From: an uncultured Pantoea sp.
GTDB lineage: Bacteria > Pseudomonadota > Gammaproteobacteria > Enterobacterales > Enterobacteriaceae
DNA length: 64,000 nucleotides
Direction: 5' to 3'
Assembly (NCBI GenBank): GCA_913775175.1
Contig: CAJYKU010000013.1
Coordinates: 1-64,000 of the forward strand
A program made the position numbers and the translations under genes. The notes below the pieces were generated by a model. That model saw only the letters and a list, made by a program, of their open reading frames with translations. It ran no database searches and had not been told where the DNA came from. This document shows positions 54,158 to 63,708 of the stretch, one piece after another (position 1 is the first letter of the stretch; each line of letters begins with the position of its first letter).

Positions 54158-56056
54158 TCACATCACCAGACGACGAATATCAGACAGCATATTGTTGATG
54201 ATGGTAATGAAACGCGCACCATCTGCACCGTCGATAACGCGATGGTCAAACGATAGTGAGATTGGCATCATCAGACGCGGCGCAAACTCTTTACCATTCC
54301 ACACTGGCTCCATCGCTGATTTAGAGACGCCAAGAATGGCGACTTCTGGCGCATTAACGATAGGGGCAAAGTGCGTGGTACCCAGTCCGCCAAGACTGGA
54401 GATAGTAAAGCAGCCACCCTGCATATCGCTGGCGGTCAGCTTGCCATCACGCGCTTTTTTCGACGTTGCCATCAGCTCGCGCGACAGTTCGGTAATCCCT
54501 TTTTTGTTCACATCTTTGAACACCGGAACCACCAGACCGTTTGGCGTATCGACTGCCACACCGATATTGATATATTTCTTCAGCGTCAGCTTCTGTCCAT
54601 CTTCAGAGAGCGAACTGTTGAAACGAGGCATCTGCTCCAGTGCCGCCGCGACCGCTTTCATAATAAATACCACCGGCGTGAACTTCACATCCAGTTTGCG
54701 CTTCTCCGCTTCAGCATTCTGCTGTTTGCGGAACGCTTCCAGATCGGTGATATCGGTTTTATCAAAGTGCGTCACGTGCGGGATCATGACCCAGTTACGG
54801 CTCAGGTTAGCGCCTGAGATTTTCTGGATACGACCCAGCTCGACTTCCTCAACTTCACCAAACTTGCTGAAGTCAACTTTTGGCCATGGCAGCATACCTG
54901 GCAGGCCGCCACCGCTGGCAGTTGCCGGCGCCGCTTCTGCGCGCTTCACTGCCTCTTTCACGTAAGTCTGCACATCCTCTTTCAGGATACGGCCTTTACG
55001 CCCGGTGCCTTTGACTTTCGCCAGGTTAACGCCAAATTCACGTGCCAGACGGCGAATCACCGGCGTGGCGTGCACGTAAGCATCATTTTCAGCGAACTCA
55101 TTTTTCGCTTCAGCTTTGGCCGGGGCAGAGGCTGCTGCAGGTTTAGACTCCGCTTTGGCCGGTGCTGCTTCCTGTTTCGCTTCCTGCTTCGCTGCCGGAG
55201 CCGGAGATGGCGCGCCACCTTCAACGTCAAAGATCATGATCAGCGAGCCAGTGTTGACTTTGTCACCCGCTGCTACTTTCAACTCTTTAACTGTACCGGC
55301 AAATGGCGCAGGGACTTCCATAGAAGCCTTGTCACCCTCAACCACAATCAGTGACTGCTCAGCAGTGATCTTATCGCCAACCTTAACCAGGACTTCCGTG
55401 ACTTCAACTTCATCACCGCCAATATCCGGTACATTGACCTCTTTCGCACCCGCTGCTGCAGGTGCTGAGGTCGCAGTTTCTTTCATTTCAGGTTTGGCGT
55501 CGGCTGCTGGTGCATCACCTTCTGCGTCAAAGATCATTATGAGTGAACCGGTGTTCACTTTGTCACCCGTGGTGATTTTGATCTCTTTGACCACACCGGC
55601 AAAAGGCGCAGGCACTTCCATTGACGCTTTATCGCCTTCAACGGTGATCAGTGACTGCTCTGCATCGACCTTATCGCCCACTTTGACCAGAATTTCAGTG
55701 ACTTCAACTTCGTCACCACCAATATCCGGTACATTGACCTCTTTGCTGGCGGTAGCCGCCGCAGCAGGCTGTGGCGCTGCTTCAGCTTTTTTCTCTGCCG
55801 GCGCTGGTGCCGCTTCTGCGGCACCCTCTGCGTCAAAGATCATAATCAGTGAGCCGGTGTTAACTTTGTCACCCACCGCAATTTTGATCTCTTTCACTAC
55901 GCCAGCCTGCGGCGAAGGGACTTCCATCGAAGCCTTATCGCCTTCAACAGAGATCAGCGACTGTTCAGCCTCAACTTTATCGCCTACTTTGACCAGAATT
56001 TCAGTGACTTCAACTTCGTCTGACCCGATATCTGGTACGTTAATTTCGATAGCCAT
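54158..56056 (-). CDS. aceF: Pyruvate dehydrogenase E2, dihydrolipoyl acetyltransferase AceF (632 aa)
   Basis: AceF forms the core of the pyruvate dehydrogenase complex and passes acetyl from E1 to CoA. Three tandem lipoyl domains carry lipoyl lysines at Lys41, Lys143 and Lys243, each in [10 protein letters not shown]. Ala/Pro-rich linkers join them. The E3-binding domain follows near 330-365 ([20 protein letters not shown]). The catalytic domain ends with [13 protein letters not shown], His605 being the active-site histidine. It starts 13 bp after aceE. The lipoyl repeats are very similar to each other, so they could recombine. Confidence 0.97.
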   Translation of the reverse strand: MAIEINVPDIGSDEVEVTEILVKVGDKVEAEQSLISVEGDKASMEVPSPQAGVVKEIKIAVGDKVNTGSLIMIFDAEGAAEAAPAPAEKKAEAAPQPAAAATASKEVNVPDIGGDEVEVTEILVKVGDKVDAEQSLITVEGDKASMEVPAPFAGVVKEIKITTGDKVNTGSLIMIFDAEGDAPAADAKPEMKETATSAPAAAGAKEVNVPDIGGDEVEVTEVLVKVGDKITAEQSLIVVEGDKASMEVPAPFAGTVKELKVAAGDKVNTGSLIMIFDVEGGAPSPAPAAKQEAKQEAAPAKAESKPAAASAPAKAEAKNEFAENDAYVHATPVIRRLAREFGVNLAKVKGTGRKGRILKEDVQTYVKEAVKRAEAAPATASGGGLPGMLPWPKVDFSKFGEVEEVELGRIQKISGANLSRNWVMIPHVTHFDKTDITDLEAFRKQQNAEAEKRKLDVKFTPVVFIMKAVAAALEQMPRFNSSLSEDGQKLTLKKYINIGVAVDTPNGLVVPVFKDVNKKGITELSRELMATSKKARDGKLTASDMQGGCFTISSLGGLGTTHFAPIVNAPEVAILGVSKSAMEPVWNGKEFAPRLMMPISLSFDHRVIDGADGARFITIINNMLSDIRRLVM

Positions 56057-56069
56057 TACTCTTTACCCC

Positions 56070-58745
56070 TTAAGCCAGACGTGGGTTAACTTTGTCAGCG
56101 TCGATATCGAATTTAGCGATAGCGTCAGCTACCACCTGCTTCTCGATTTCGCCGCGCTTAGCCAGCTCACCCAGTGCAGCCACTACTACATATGATGCAT
56201 CGACTTCGAAGTGATGACGCAGGTTCTCACGGCTGTCGGAACGACCAAAGCCATCAGTACCCAGCACGCGATAGTCGCTGGCTGGAACATAGCTGCGAAC
56301 CTGTTCAGCAAACAGTTTCATATAGTCGGTTGACGCAACAGCTGGCGCATCGTTCATGACCTGAGCGATATAAGGAACGCGTGGCGTCTCGGTTGGATGC
56401 AGCATATTCCAGCGTTCACAATCCTGACCATCGCGTGCCAGTTCGGTGAACGAGGTCACGCTGTAGACATCAGAACCAATGCCATACTCTTTCGCCAGAA
56501 TCTGTGCCGCTTCGCGCACGTGACGCAGGATGGAGCCTGAGCCCAGCAGCTGTACTTTGCCTTTCTTACCTTCGACTTCTTCCAGCTTGTAGATACCCTT
56601 ACGGATACCCTCTTCCGCACCCTGCGGCATCGCCGGCATGTGGTAGTTTTCATTCAGCGTGGTGATGTAGTAGTAGATATTTTCCTGTGCTTCGCCATAC
56701 ATCCGCACCAGACCATCCTGCATGATCACCGCGACTTCATACGCGTAAGACGGATCATAGGAGATACAGTTCGGAATAGTCAGCGACTGAATATGGCTAT
56801 GACCATCTTCATGCTGCAGACCTTCGCCGTTCAGCGTGGTACGACCGGAAGTACCGCCTACCAGGAAGCCGCGTGCCTGCTGGTCGCCCGCCAGCCACAT
56901 CAGATCGCCGATGCGCTGGAAGCCAAACATCGAATAGTAGATGTAGAACGGAATCATCGGCAGATTGTTGGTGCTGTAAGATGTGGCCGCAGCCAGCCAG
57001 GATGAACCTGCACCCAGCTCATTGATCCCTTCCTGCAGGATCTGACCTTTTTCATCTTCTTTATAGTAAGCAACCTGCTCACGGTCCTGTGGCGTATACT
57101 GCTGGCCATTCGGGCTGTAGATACCGATCTGACGGAACAGACCTTCCATACCAAAGGTACGGGCTTCGTCAGCAAGAATTGGCACCAGACGATCTTTGAT
57201 CGACTTGTTCTTCAGCATAACGTTCAGTGCACGTACAAAGGCGATGGTGGTAGAGATCTCTTTGCTCTGCTCTTCCAGCAGCGGCCTGAACTCTTCCAGA
57301 GTTGGCATCTCCAGCTTGTCAGTGAACTCAGCCTGACGGGTTGGCAGATAGCCACCCAGCTTCTCACGCTGACCGTGCAGATAGTTATACTCTTCTGACC
57401 CTTTTTCGAAGGTGACGTAAGGCAGCTCTTCGATTTTGTCATCTGCTACTGGTACGTTGAAGCGATCGCGGATGTAGCGTACGCCATCCATGTTCATCTT
57501 CTTGACCTGGTGAGCGATGTTTTTACCTTCCGCTGTATCACCCATACCATAACCTTTAATGGTATGCGCCAGGATCAGCGTTGGCTGACCTTTGGTATCC
57601 TGCGCTTTTTTCAGTGCAGCATAGATTTTCTTCGGATCGTGACCACCACGATTCAGGGCAAAAATCTCTTCGTCAGACCAGTCTTTCACCAGTGCCGCAG
57701 TCTCCGGATATTTACCGAAGAAGTGCTCACGCACATAAGCACCATCGCGTGATTTAAAGGTCTGATAGTCACCATCAACGGTTTCATTCATCAGCTGGAT
57801 CAGCTTGCCGCTGGTATCTTTCTTCAGCAGCTCATCCCAGCGTCCGCCCCAGATCACTTTGATAACGTTCCAGCCAGCACCAGCAAAAATGCCTTCCAGC
57901 TCGTTGATGATCTTGCCGTTACCGGTGACCGGGCCATCCAGACGCTGCAGGTTACAGTTGATGATAAACACCAGGTTATCCAGCTTCTCGCGGGTCGCAA
58001 TGGTAATTGCACCTTTGGATTCCGGCTCATCCATCTCGCCATCGCCGAGGAAAGCATAAACTGTCTGACCAGATGTATCTTTCAGGCCACGATGCTCAAG
58101 ATATTTCAGGAATTTAGCCTGATAAATCGCATTTAGTGGCCCCAGTCCCATTGAAACGGTTGGGAACTGCCAGAAGTCAGGCATCAGTTTTGGATGCGGG
58201 TAAGATGAGAGGCCGTTGCCATGCACTTCCTGACGGAAGTTATTCATCTGCTCTTCGGTCAGACGCCCTTCAAGGAACGCACGTGAGTAGATACCTGGAG
58301 AAATATGACCCTGGAAGTAGACCAGATCGCCGCCATCCTTCTCACTGCGTGCGCGGAAGAAGTGGTTGAAGCACACTTCATAGATCGTCGCGGAGCTCTG
58401 GAAAGATGAGAGGTGACCACCCAGCTCCAGATCTTTCTTCGATGCACGCAGAACTGAAACGATAGCATTCCAGCGAATTGCGGAACGGATACGACGTTCA
58501 AGAGAGGTGTTGCCCGGATACTCCGGCTCATCTTCAGTTGCAATGGTGTTGATATAGTTGCTGATAGCAGCCGCTGCACCGCCGCCACCTGCTACTTTCA
58601 CACCACCTTTGCGGGCAGCGCTGAGTACCTGATCAATCAGATACTGCGCACGCTCAACACCTTCTTCACGGATGACCGATTCGATCGCCTGTAGCCAGTC
58701 ACGAGTTTCGATCGGATCCACGTCATTCTGTAAACGTTCTGACAT
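56070..58745 (-). CDS. aceE: Pyruvate dehydrogenase E1 AceE (891 aa)
   Basis: AceE is the homodimeric thiamine-diphosphate E1 that decarboxylates pyruvate and acetylates the lipoyl groups of AceF. The ThDP motif is in FLGDGEMDEPES with INCNLQRLDGPVTGN downstream. HGNGLSSYPHPKLMPDFWQ and YSMFGFQRIGDLMW are conserved. It is four residues longer than E. coli because of a Gly/Ala insert (VAGGGGAAAAISNY) near residue 55. The start MSERLQNDVDPIETRDW matches. It follows pdhR after 126 bp with a long hairpin. Confidence 0.97.
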   Translation of the reverse strand: MSERLQNDVDPIETRDWLQAIESVIREEGVERAQYLIDQVLSAARKGGVKVAGGGGAAAAISNYINTIATEDEPEYPGNTSLERRIRSAIRWNAIVSVLRASKKDLELGGHLSSFQSSATIYEVCFNHFFRARSEKDGGDLVYFQGHISPGIYSRAFLEGRLTEEQMNNFRQEVHGNGLSSYPHPKLMPDFWQFPTVSMGLGPLNAIYQAKFLKYLEHRGLKDTSGQTVYAFLGDGEMDEPESKGAITIATREKLDNLVFIINCNLQRLDGPVTGNGKIINELEGIFAGAGWNVIKVIWGGRWDELLKKDTSGKLIQLMNETVDGDYQTFKSRDGAYVREHFFGKYPETAALVKDWSDEEIFALNRGGHDPKKIYAALKKAQDTKGQPTLILAHTIKGYGMGDTAEGKNIAHQVKKMNMDGVRYIRDRFNVPVADDKIEELPYVTFEKGSEEYNYLHGQREKLGGYLPTRQAEFTDKLEMPTLEEFRPLLEEQSKEISTTIAFVRALNVMLKNKSIKDRLVPILADEARTFGMEGLFRQIGIYSPNGQQYTPQDREQVAYYKEDEKGQILQEGINELGAGSSWLAAATSYSTNNLPMIPFYIYYSMFGFQRIGDLMWLAGDQQARGFLVGGTSGRTTLNGEGLQHEDGHSHIQSLTIPNCISYDPSYAYEVAVIMQDGLVRMYGEAQENIYYYITTLNENYHMPAMPQGAEEGIRKGIYKLEEVEGKKGKVQLLGSGSILRHVREAAQILAKEYGIGSDVYSVTSFTELARDGQDCERWNMLHPTETPRVPYIAQVMNDAPAVASTDYMKLFAEQVRSYVPASDYRVLGTDGFGRSDSRENLRHHFEVDASYVVVAALGELAKRGEIEKQVVADAIAKFDIDADKVNPRLA

Positions 58746-58789
58746 GGGGTGTATTCCTTATCTGTGTCTAATACGTTGAATTATCAGGA

Positions 58790-58838
58790 GCCTGTCTGCT
58801 TGTGCTGTGTTTCTGTTTCACAACACAAGAAGACAGGC
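58790..58838 (-). repeat. Long imperfect hairpin between pdhR and aceE
   Basis: GCCTGTCT pairs with AGACAGGC, and after one unpaired base each side CTTGTG pairs with CACAAG. This gives a 14-bp interrupted stem around a 19-nt loop. No T run follows on the minus strand. It could be an mRNA processing or stabilising site that raises aceEF over pdhR. Confidence 0.6.
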
Positions 58839-58871
58839 CCGTCGTTGAGTTCGCACGTTCGTTGCCGTGCG

Positions 58872-59636
58872 TTATTCCTTGCGTTGCTGTAAACGACGCA
58901 GGGAGCGTTCACGACGGCTCTGCTCCCGACTTCTGTCCAGCAAGATTTCCTCTATAAACGCCAGATGACGATGTGAGGCTTCGCGTGCCTGTTCCGGCTC
59001 CCGAGCCACAATCGCCGCAAAAATACTGGCGCGGTGTTCACTTACTTTCGCCAGCATCTCGCGGCGAGCGTAAAGCAATTCAAAATTCTGACGTACGTTC
59101 TGCTCCAGCATTGGCCCCATTGAGCGCAGCAGATGCAGCAGCACCACATTATGTGCCGCTTCTGTGACTGCAATTTGATACTGCATAACAGCATCTGCCT
59201 CTGCATCAAGGTCACCACTCTCCTGCGCCTGCTGGATATGCAGATGGCAGTCGCGGATCCGCTGCAAATCTTCATCCGTACCCCGCAGTGCTGCATAGTA
59301 TGCAGCCACACCTTCCAGTGCATGACGGGTTTCCAGCAGATCGAACTGAGATTCCGGATGCTGCGCCAGCAAGCCTGCCAGCGGGTCACTGAGGCTTTGC
59401 CAGAGGTTCTGCTGCACAAATGTGCCGCCCCCCTGGCGACGTAATAGCAACCCTTTGGCTTCCAGACTCTGGATCGCCTCGCGCAGTGATGGGCGTGAGA
59501 CATCAAACTGTTTGGCCAGTTCGCGCTCGGGAAGCAATTTCTCACCTGGCCGCAGGGTCCCTTCCATAATCAGGGATTCCAGCTGCTGTTCTATTGCATC
59601 AGAGAGCTTGGGCTGGCGAATTTTACTGTAAGCCAT
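58872..59636 (-). CDS. pdhR: PdhR, pyruvate-sensing GntR-family repressor (254 aa)
   Basis: PdhR represses pdhR-aceEF-lpd and some respiratory genes and is released by pyruvate. The GntR winged helix is about residues 10-75 ([20 protein letters not shown] then [17 protein letters not shown]). The FadR-type all-helical effector domain covers about 95-230. Length equals E. coli. A perfect PdhR site lies 33-49 bp upstream, so it represses itself and the operon. It is divergent from aroP. Confidence 0.97.
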   Translation of the reverse strand: MAYSKIRQPKLSDAIEQQLESLIMEGTLRPGEKLLPERELAKQFDVSRPSLREAIQSLEAKGLLLRRQGGGTFVQQNLWQSLSDPLAGLLAQHPESQFDLLETRHALEGVAAYYAALRGTDEDLQRIRDCHLHIQQAQESGDLDAEADAVMQYQIAVTEAAHNVVLLHLLRSMGPMLEQNVRQNFELLYARREMLAKVSEHRASIFAAIVAREPEQAREASHRHLAFIEEILLDRSREQSRRERSLRRLQQRKE

Positions 59637-59668
59637 CTTCCCTTCTTATAAGCCAAACATCTGGAGTA

Positions 59669-59685
59669 AATTGGTAATACCAATT
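59669..59685 (-). promoter_or_regulatory. PdhR operator
   Basis: AATTGGTAATACCAATT is a perfect 17-bp palindrome of the known PdhR type (ATTGGTnnnACCAAT). It sits just upstream of pdhR. Confidence 0.92.
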
Positions 59686-60076
59686 GAAAAACGGTGCCCG
59701 TAAAGTAACAAAGTATTCACCTTGTGTCTATATGGCCAGATGCGCACTTCCTCACCGCCTCAGCCTGCGCCACGCGTAGCTTGCCTCAAGCCACGGTCCC
59801 GGCAGGAAAAAGCACCGACAGCGCGAAGTTGTTAACAGATTTTATTTTTACCAAACCTTACACTGGCAGCGGTTATCTGATGTGACTTGTCATAAGCGAA
59901 AGCTATTCGTCTTTAAGCGTGACTCATGGCAGAAATAGCGCAAGAGAGATGCAGAGCAAACTGCTGTTTTTTCCACCACCTCTTAGCACAAAAAGCAAAA
60001 GCAGGTGCAAAGTGTCGCGCTTATCACTATTCTGGGCGTGTGAACAGCGTCTGGCAGCAGACAGCACTTCTTAATT

Positions 60077-60094
60077 CGTAAACAAAAGATTACA
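60077..60094 (+). promoter_or_regulatory. TyrR box candidate upstream of aroP
   Basis: CGTAAACAAAAGATTACA matches the TyrR consensus TGTAAA-N6-TTTACA with one mismatch in each half. It lies 63 bp before the aroP start, where TyrR represses aroP in E. coli. The rest of the 521-bp pdhR-aroP gap (59637-60157), apart from the PdhR operator, shows no gene and no other site that I can support. Confidence 0.65.
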
Positions 60095-60157
60095 CGTGAA
60101 CTCACGGCCTTAAGTGCGGGTATTGCAGACGCACAATAACAATATAATGAGGTTTGT

Positions 60158-61513
60158 ATGGAACAACAGCATGGCGAAGCGCTGCATCGTGGCCTGAAAA
60201 ATCGCCATATTCAGCTGATTGCACTGGGCGGTGCGGTAGGCACAGGCCTGTTTCTGGGAAGCGCTTCAGTGATTAAATCGGCTGGCCCGGCCGTTATCCT
60301 CGGCTATGCAATTGCCGGATTTATTGCCTTTTTGATTATGCGTCAGCTCGGGGAAATGGTTGTTGAAGAGCCGGTTGCAGGCAGCTTCAGTCATTTTGCT
60401 TATAAATACTGGGGAGACTTCGCTGGCTTTGCCTCAGGCTGGAACTACTGGGTGCTCTATGTACTGGTGGCAATGGCTGAGCTCAGCGCTGTAGGCAAAT
60501 ATATTCAGTTCTGGTATCCCGAGTTTCCTGCCTGGGCCAGCGCCGCAATCTTCTTTATCGCCATCAACGCGATTAACCTGACGAACGTAAAAGTCTTTGG
60601 CGAAATGGAGTTCTGGTTCGCGATTATCAAAGTTGTCGCCGTGATCGGCATGATCCTGTTTGGCGGCTGGCTGCTATTTAGCGGCAACGCAGGACCACAA
60701 GCCTCAGTCACCAACCTGTGGAATCAGGGCGGGTTTCTGCCGCACGGCATGACGGGTCTGGTCATGATGATGGCGATCATTATGTTCTCTTTTGGCGGTC
60801 TGGAGCTGGTGGGGATCACCGCCGCAGAAGCGGACAATCCGCAAGAGAGTATTCCCAAAGCAACAAATCAGGTGCTGTGGCGTATTCTGATCTTCTATAT
60901 CGGTTCACTGACGATACTGCTTTCGCTGCTGCCCTGGACACGCGTTACTGAGGATACCAGTCCATTTGTACTGATTTTCCACGAGCTGGGTGATGCGCTG
61001 GTTGCTAATGCCCTGAATGTGGTGATCCTGACCGCTGCCCTCTCTGTCTATAACAGCTGTGTTTACTGCAATAGCCGTATGTTGTTTGGTCTGGCGCAGC
61101 AGGGTAATGCACCAAAAGCACTGCTGAAGGTTGATCGCCGTGGCGTGCCGGTAATTACTATTATGGTTTCCGCAGTCGCTACCGCCGTGTGTGTACTGCT
61201 TAACTACCTGATGCCAGGCGAAGCATTCGGCATTCTGATGTCGCTGGTGGTCTCTGCTCTGGTGATAAACTGGGCGATGATCAGCCTGGCGCATATGAAA
61301 TTCCGCCGCAAAAAAGATCAGCAGGGTGTTACAACCCGCTTCAGAGCGGTGTTCTATCCAGCCGGTAACTGGCTCTGCCTGCTATTTATGGCCGCAGTGC
61401 TGGTGATTATGGCAATGACGCCCGGTATGGCTATCTCAGTCTGGCTAATCCCGGTCTGGCTGGTAGTTCTGGGTATCGGCTACATCATTAAGAACAAAAC
61501 CCAGAAAGCCTGA
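60158..61513 (+). CDS. aroP: AroP, aromatic amino acid permease (451 aa)
   Basis: AroP is the general inner-membrane proton symporter for phenylalanine, tyrosine and tryptophan, of the APC superfamily, with 12 membrane helices. GLKNRHIQLIALGGAVGTGLF and GSASVIKSAGPAVILGY at the N-terminus are the AAT-family signature. The sequence is very close to E. coli AroP, differing mainly in the first residues and the C-terminal tail. PheP is the main alternative, but the match to AroP is better. The start ATG follows GAGGTTTGT. It is divergent from pdhR, as in E. coli. Confidence 0.95.
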   Translation: MEQQHGEALHRGLKNRHIQLIALGGAVGTGLFLGSASVIKSAGPAVILGYAIAGFIAFLIMRQLGEMVVEEPVAGSFSHFAYKYWGDFAGFASGWNYWVLYVLVAMAELSAVGKYIQFWYPEFPAWASAAIFFIAINAINLTNVKVFGEMEFWFAIIKVVAVIGMILFGGWLLFSGNAGPQASVTNLWNQGGFLPHGMTGLVMMMAIIMFSFGGLELVGITAAEADNPQESIPKATNQVLWRILIFYIGSLTILLSLLPWTRVTEDTSPFVLIFHELGDALVANALNVVILTAALSVYNSCVYCNSRMLFGLAQQGNAPKALLKVDRRGVPVITIMVSAVATAVCVLLNYLMPGEAFGILMSLVVSALVINWAMISLAHMKFRRKKDQQGVTTRFRAVFYPAGNWLCLLFMAAVLVIMAMTPGMAISVWLIPVWLVVLGIGYIIKNKTQKA

Positions 61514-61521
61514 TAGTACCT

Positions 61522-61548
61522 GGTGCCCGGCAGAGTTAACCGGGCACC
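61522..61548. repeat. Hairpin just after aroP
   Basis: GGTGCCCGG and CCGGGCACC form a 9-bp stem around a 9-nt loop, starting 8 bp after the aroP stop. No T run follows, so it is a weak terminator or an mRNA-end stabiliser. Confidence 0.55.
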
Positions 61549-61672
61549 TCTGCAACCCTCTGCCACCTATTCTGCCATACGCCCCCTTCCATATCGCCTG
61601 CTGCTCCTTCAGAGGATGAGAGAGATACTGTTGTGATGCTGCCCTGATATCGATTACAGCGCTCTGCGCGTT

Positions 61673-61696
61673 GTCAGGCAGTCAGGCAGTCAGGCA
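61673..61696. repeat. Three tandem copies of GTCAGGCA
   Basis: Three exact 8-bp repeats lie in the 347-bp gap between aroP and ampE, which otherwise shows only the hairpin at 61522-61548 and no gene. A short tandem array like this may vary in copy number between strains. Confidence 0.8.
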
Positions 61697-61860
61697 GTAT
61701 CTAAGACCAGTCAGAACCGCCTCTGTGCACCAGAGTAATTTGTGCAGCGTTGCATGCAGGCAGGGCGTCAGCTGTTCAGTGAACTGTAACACCCTGTTTT
61801 GCTGAGTACGGGCCAGCATATGCAGCAAGGCGCGCCCGATTTCAGCGCACCTCTGGTTGC

Positions 61861-62706
61861 TTATACCAGTGTGCCGTAGATGGTAAGCAGTGCCACAACC
61901 ACGACCAGAACCAGAGAGGTTCGTTTTGCCAGTGCCACTGCGACACGTGGCGTTGCCACCTTATCAGTGTGTGGATCGCGTGCCAGTGAGAATTGCGCCA
62001 GACTGGTCAGCACCTGATACTGCGGACGATGCAGATCGGTTAGTGAGGCAAACCAGGCTGGTAGCGCCCGCTCACCGTGTCCCAGAAGCGCATAGGCGAC
62101 CCCCGCCAGCCGCACCGGGATCCAGTCCAGTACATGCAGCAGATAGTCAACACCTGATGCGGCACGCGCCTGAGACGAGGCGTGTTTCGCCAGCCAGCTC
62201 TGCCAGGCGCGTAAAAAAGCATATCCCACTAATAGTACCGGGCCGCCTACGGCAAACCAGAATAACGGAGCAAGATAAAAGCGAAAGTTAATCCAGATCA
62301 GGGCGTTCTGCAGTTCGCGCAGAAACTCACGTTCATTGCAGTTGGCTGGCACACCGTGGATCATCGTTAGCTCTGCGGCCATCGTCTGATGTGCCGCTTC
62401 ATCATCGCGGCTGGCTGCCTGCAGATAGTTGTGATAATGCTGCCGGGCCGGGCCGGCACCAATACAGAGCAGGCCAGTTACAATCCAGAACATCAGCTGT
62501 AGCAGCCCAAACAGCAGACCATGCAGACTCCAGATCACCAGCCAGACCAGTAGCATTACCACGGCAACCATTAGTAGCGTGCGCAGCAGCGAAAAGTGCT
62601 GCCGACGGCGAAACAAAGGCTCCAGCCGATGATCCAGCTGCCAGTGATCGCCCATTTTAAACAGACGCTCCCACCCTAAAACCAATAACAAACTAAACAA
62701 CGTCAT
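61861..62706 (-). CDS. ampE: AmpE, inner-membrane protein of the ampDE operon (281 aa)
   Basis: AmpE is an inner-membrane protein long linked to beta-lactamase induction; its biochemical role is unclear. About four membrane segments are seen, at the N-terminus, 42-85, about 145-165 and at the C-terminus. [20 protein letters not shown] and [17 protein letters not shown] are highly conserved. The frame is open 21 codons upstream, but the ATG at 62706 ([19 protein letters not shown]) matches E. coli. It begins 16 bp after ampD, so they form an operon. Confidence 0.95.
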   Translation of the reverse strand: MTLFSLLLVLGWERLFKMGDHWQLDHRLEPLFRRRQHFSLLRTLLMVAVVMLLVWLVIWSLHGLLFGLLQLMFWIVTGLLCIGAGPARQHYHNYLQAASRDDEAAHQTMAAELTMIHGVPANCNEREFLRELQNALIWINFRFYLAPLFWFAVGGPVLLVGYAFLRAWQSWLAKHASSQARAASGVDYLLHVLDWIPVRLAGVAYALLGHGERALPAWFASLTDLHRPQYQVLTSLAQFSLARDPHTDKVATPRVAVALAKRTSLVLVVVVALLTIYGTLV

Positions 62707-62722
62707 AACGACTCCTGCGAGG

Positions 62723-63274
62723 TCAGGAATTTTCCTGCTTAATACTCTGTTTATAGCGTACCCAGTCAAACGCAGGACCGGGATCGGTTTTGCGCGCCGG
62801 GGCGATATCGCTATGCCCGATAATACGATCGGCGGTTAGCGGATAGTGTTGCAGCAGCAGTGCTGTTACCTGCTGCAGAGTGACATATTGCGCATCGGTA
62901 TAAGGCAGCGTATCTGTGCCCTCCAGCTCAATGCCAATGGAGAAATCGTTGCAGTTTTCCCGATCGCCGAACTGCGAAATCCCGGCATGCCAGGCTCGCT
63001 CATCCAGGGAAACATATTGTACCAGCTCGCCATCGCGCCGAATCAGGCAGTGAGCCGCCACGCGCAGTTGCGCAATATCAGCAAAAAAGGGGTGTGCGTC
63101 AGCGGGCAGCGTGCCGGTAAAAAGACGGTCGATCCATGGCCCGCCAAATTCCCCCGGTGGTAAGCTGATATTGTGAATAACCAGCAGCGATGGCACTTCA
63201 CTCTCCGGGCGCGTATTGCAGTGCATTGAGGGCACTTTCCGGGCCGTGCTAATCCAGCCCTGTTCGAGTTTCAT
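62723..63274 (-). CDS. ampD: AmpD, anhydro-muropeptide amidase (183 aa)
   Basis: AmpD is the cytosolic zinc amidase that cuts 1,6-anhydro-MurNAc from stem peptides during peptidoglycan recycling. Loss of it induces AmpC where ampR is present. Zinc ligands are His34, His154 and Asp164, at the E. coli positions. [18 protein letters not shown] and [10 protein letters not shown] are signatures. The frame is open 22 codons upstream, but the ATG at 63274 gives exactly the usual 183 aa. In E. coli nadC is the divergent neighbour; it is absent here. Confidence 0.97.
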   Translation of the reverse strand: MKLEQGWISTARKVPSMHCNTRPESEVPSLLVIHNISLPPGEFGGPWIDRLFTGTLPADAHPFFADIAQLRVAAHCLIRRDGELVQYVSLDERAWHAGISQFGDRENCNDFSIGIELEGTDTLPYTDAQYVTLQQVTALLLQHYPLTADRIIGHSDIAPARKTDPGPAFDWVRYKQSIKQENS

Positions 63275-63519
63275 CTCACTATTCCTTAACAAAATCTGGC
63301 TGAGGATATCATGATTTTCAGCGCGGTTTTGCGACTTCATGCGCCAGCCCTCTCTTGTTTACTATGATAAAAAATGCGCAAAACCTGATATTACCTCTGC
63401 CGGGCAGACTGGTGCGTCATTCCTGACTATGGCGTTCAGCATGGTTATGGATATCCACAGCAACTGCTGCTTACCAGATTAAAGAACAGCTCCGGAGATG
63501 TTGCCCCTGCGATTGCAGC

Positions 63520-63601
63520 CTGCATACATCACAGCGGCAAAACCGCAGGTGAGACCAGGTCAGAGTGTGCGTTCGCTCCGCAAAACAGATGATGTATGCA
63601 G
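63520..63601. repeat. Long-range 12-bp inverted repeat between ampD and ppdD
   Basis: CTGCATACATCA (63520-63531) and TGATGTATGCAG (63590-63601) are exact reverse complements, 58 bp apart. The loop contains another hairpin, GCGG-CAAAA-CCGC at 63534-63546. The 434-bp gap 63275-63708 holds no gene that I can see. Confidence 0.7.
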
Positions 63602-63708
63602 TAACGCATTACAATTGTTGTGCAATGTTTTCCAGCGATGCGGCAATCTGCTTTTGCGCTTCTGCCACTTTGATTACCGTGACGGCTCTGTGTAAAAGGA
63701 GCCCGGCT

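Noticed and set aside
55116..56195. A 359-codon open frame on the plus strand across aceF
   Set aside because: It is the antisense of the three lipoyl repeats; its Ser/Thr-rich repeats mirror the [10 protein letters not shown] units, and the minus frame is plainly AceF.
63611..63690. Short minus-strand frame ending VAEAQKQIAASLENIAQQL
   Set aside because: Looks protein-like but is only about 20 codons from the nearest possible start, has no ribosome site and overlaps the ppdD upstream region; probably chance.
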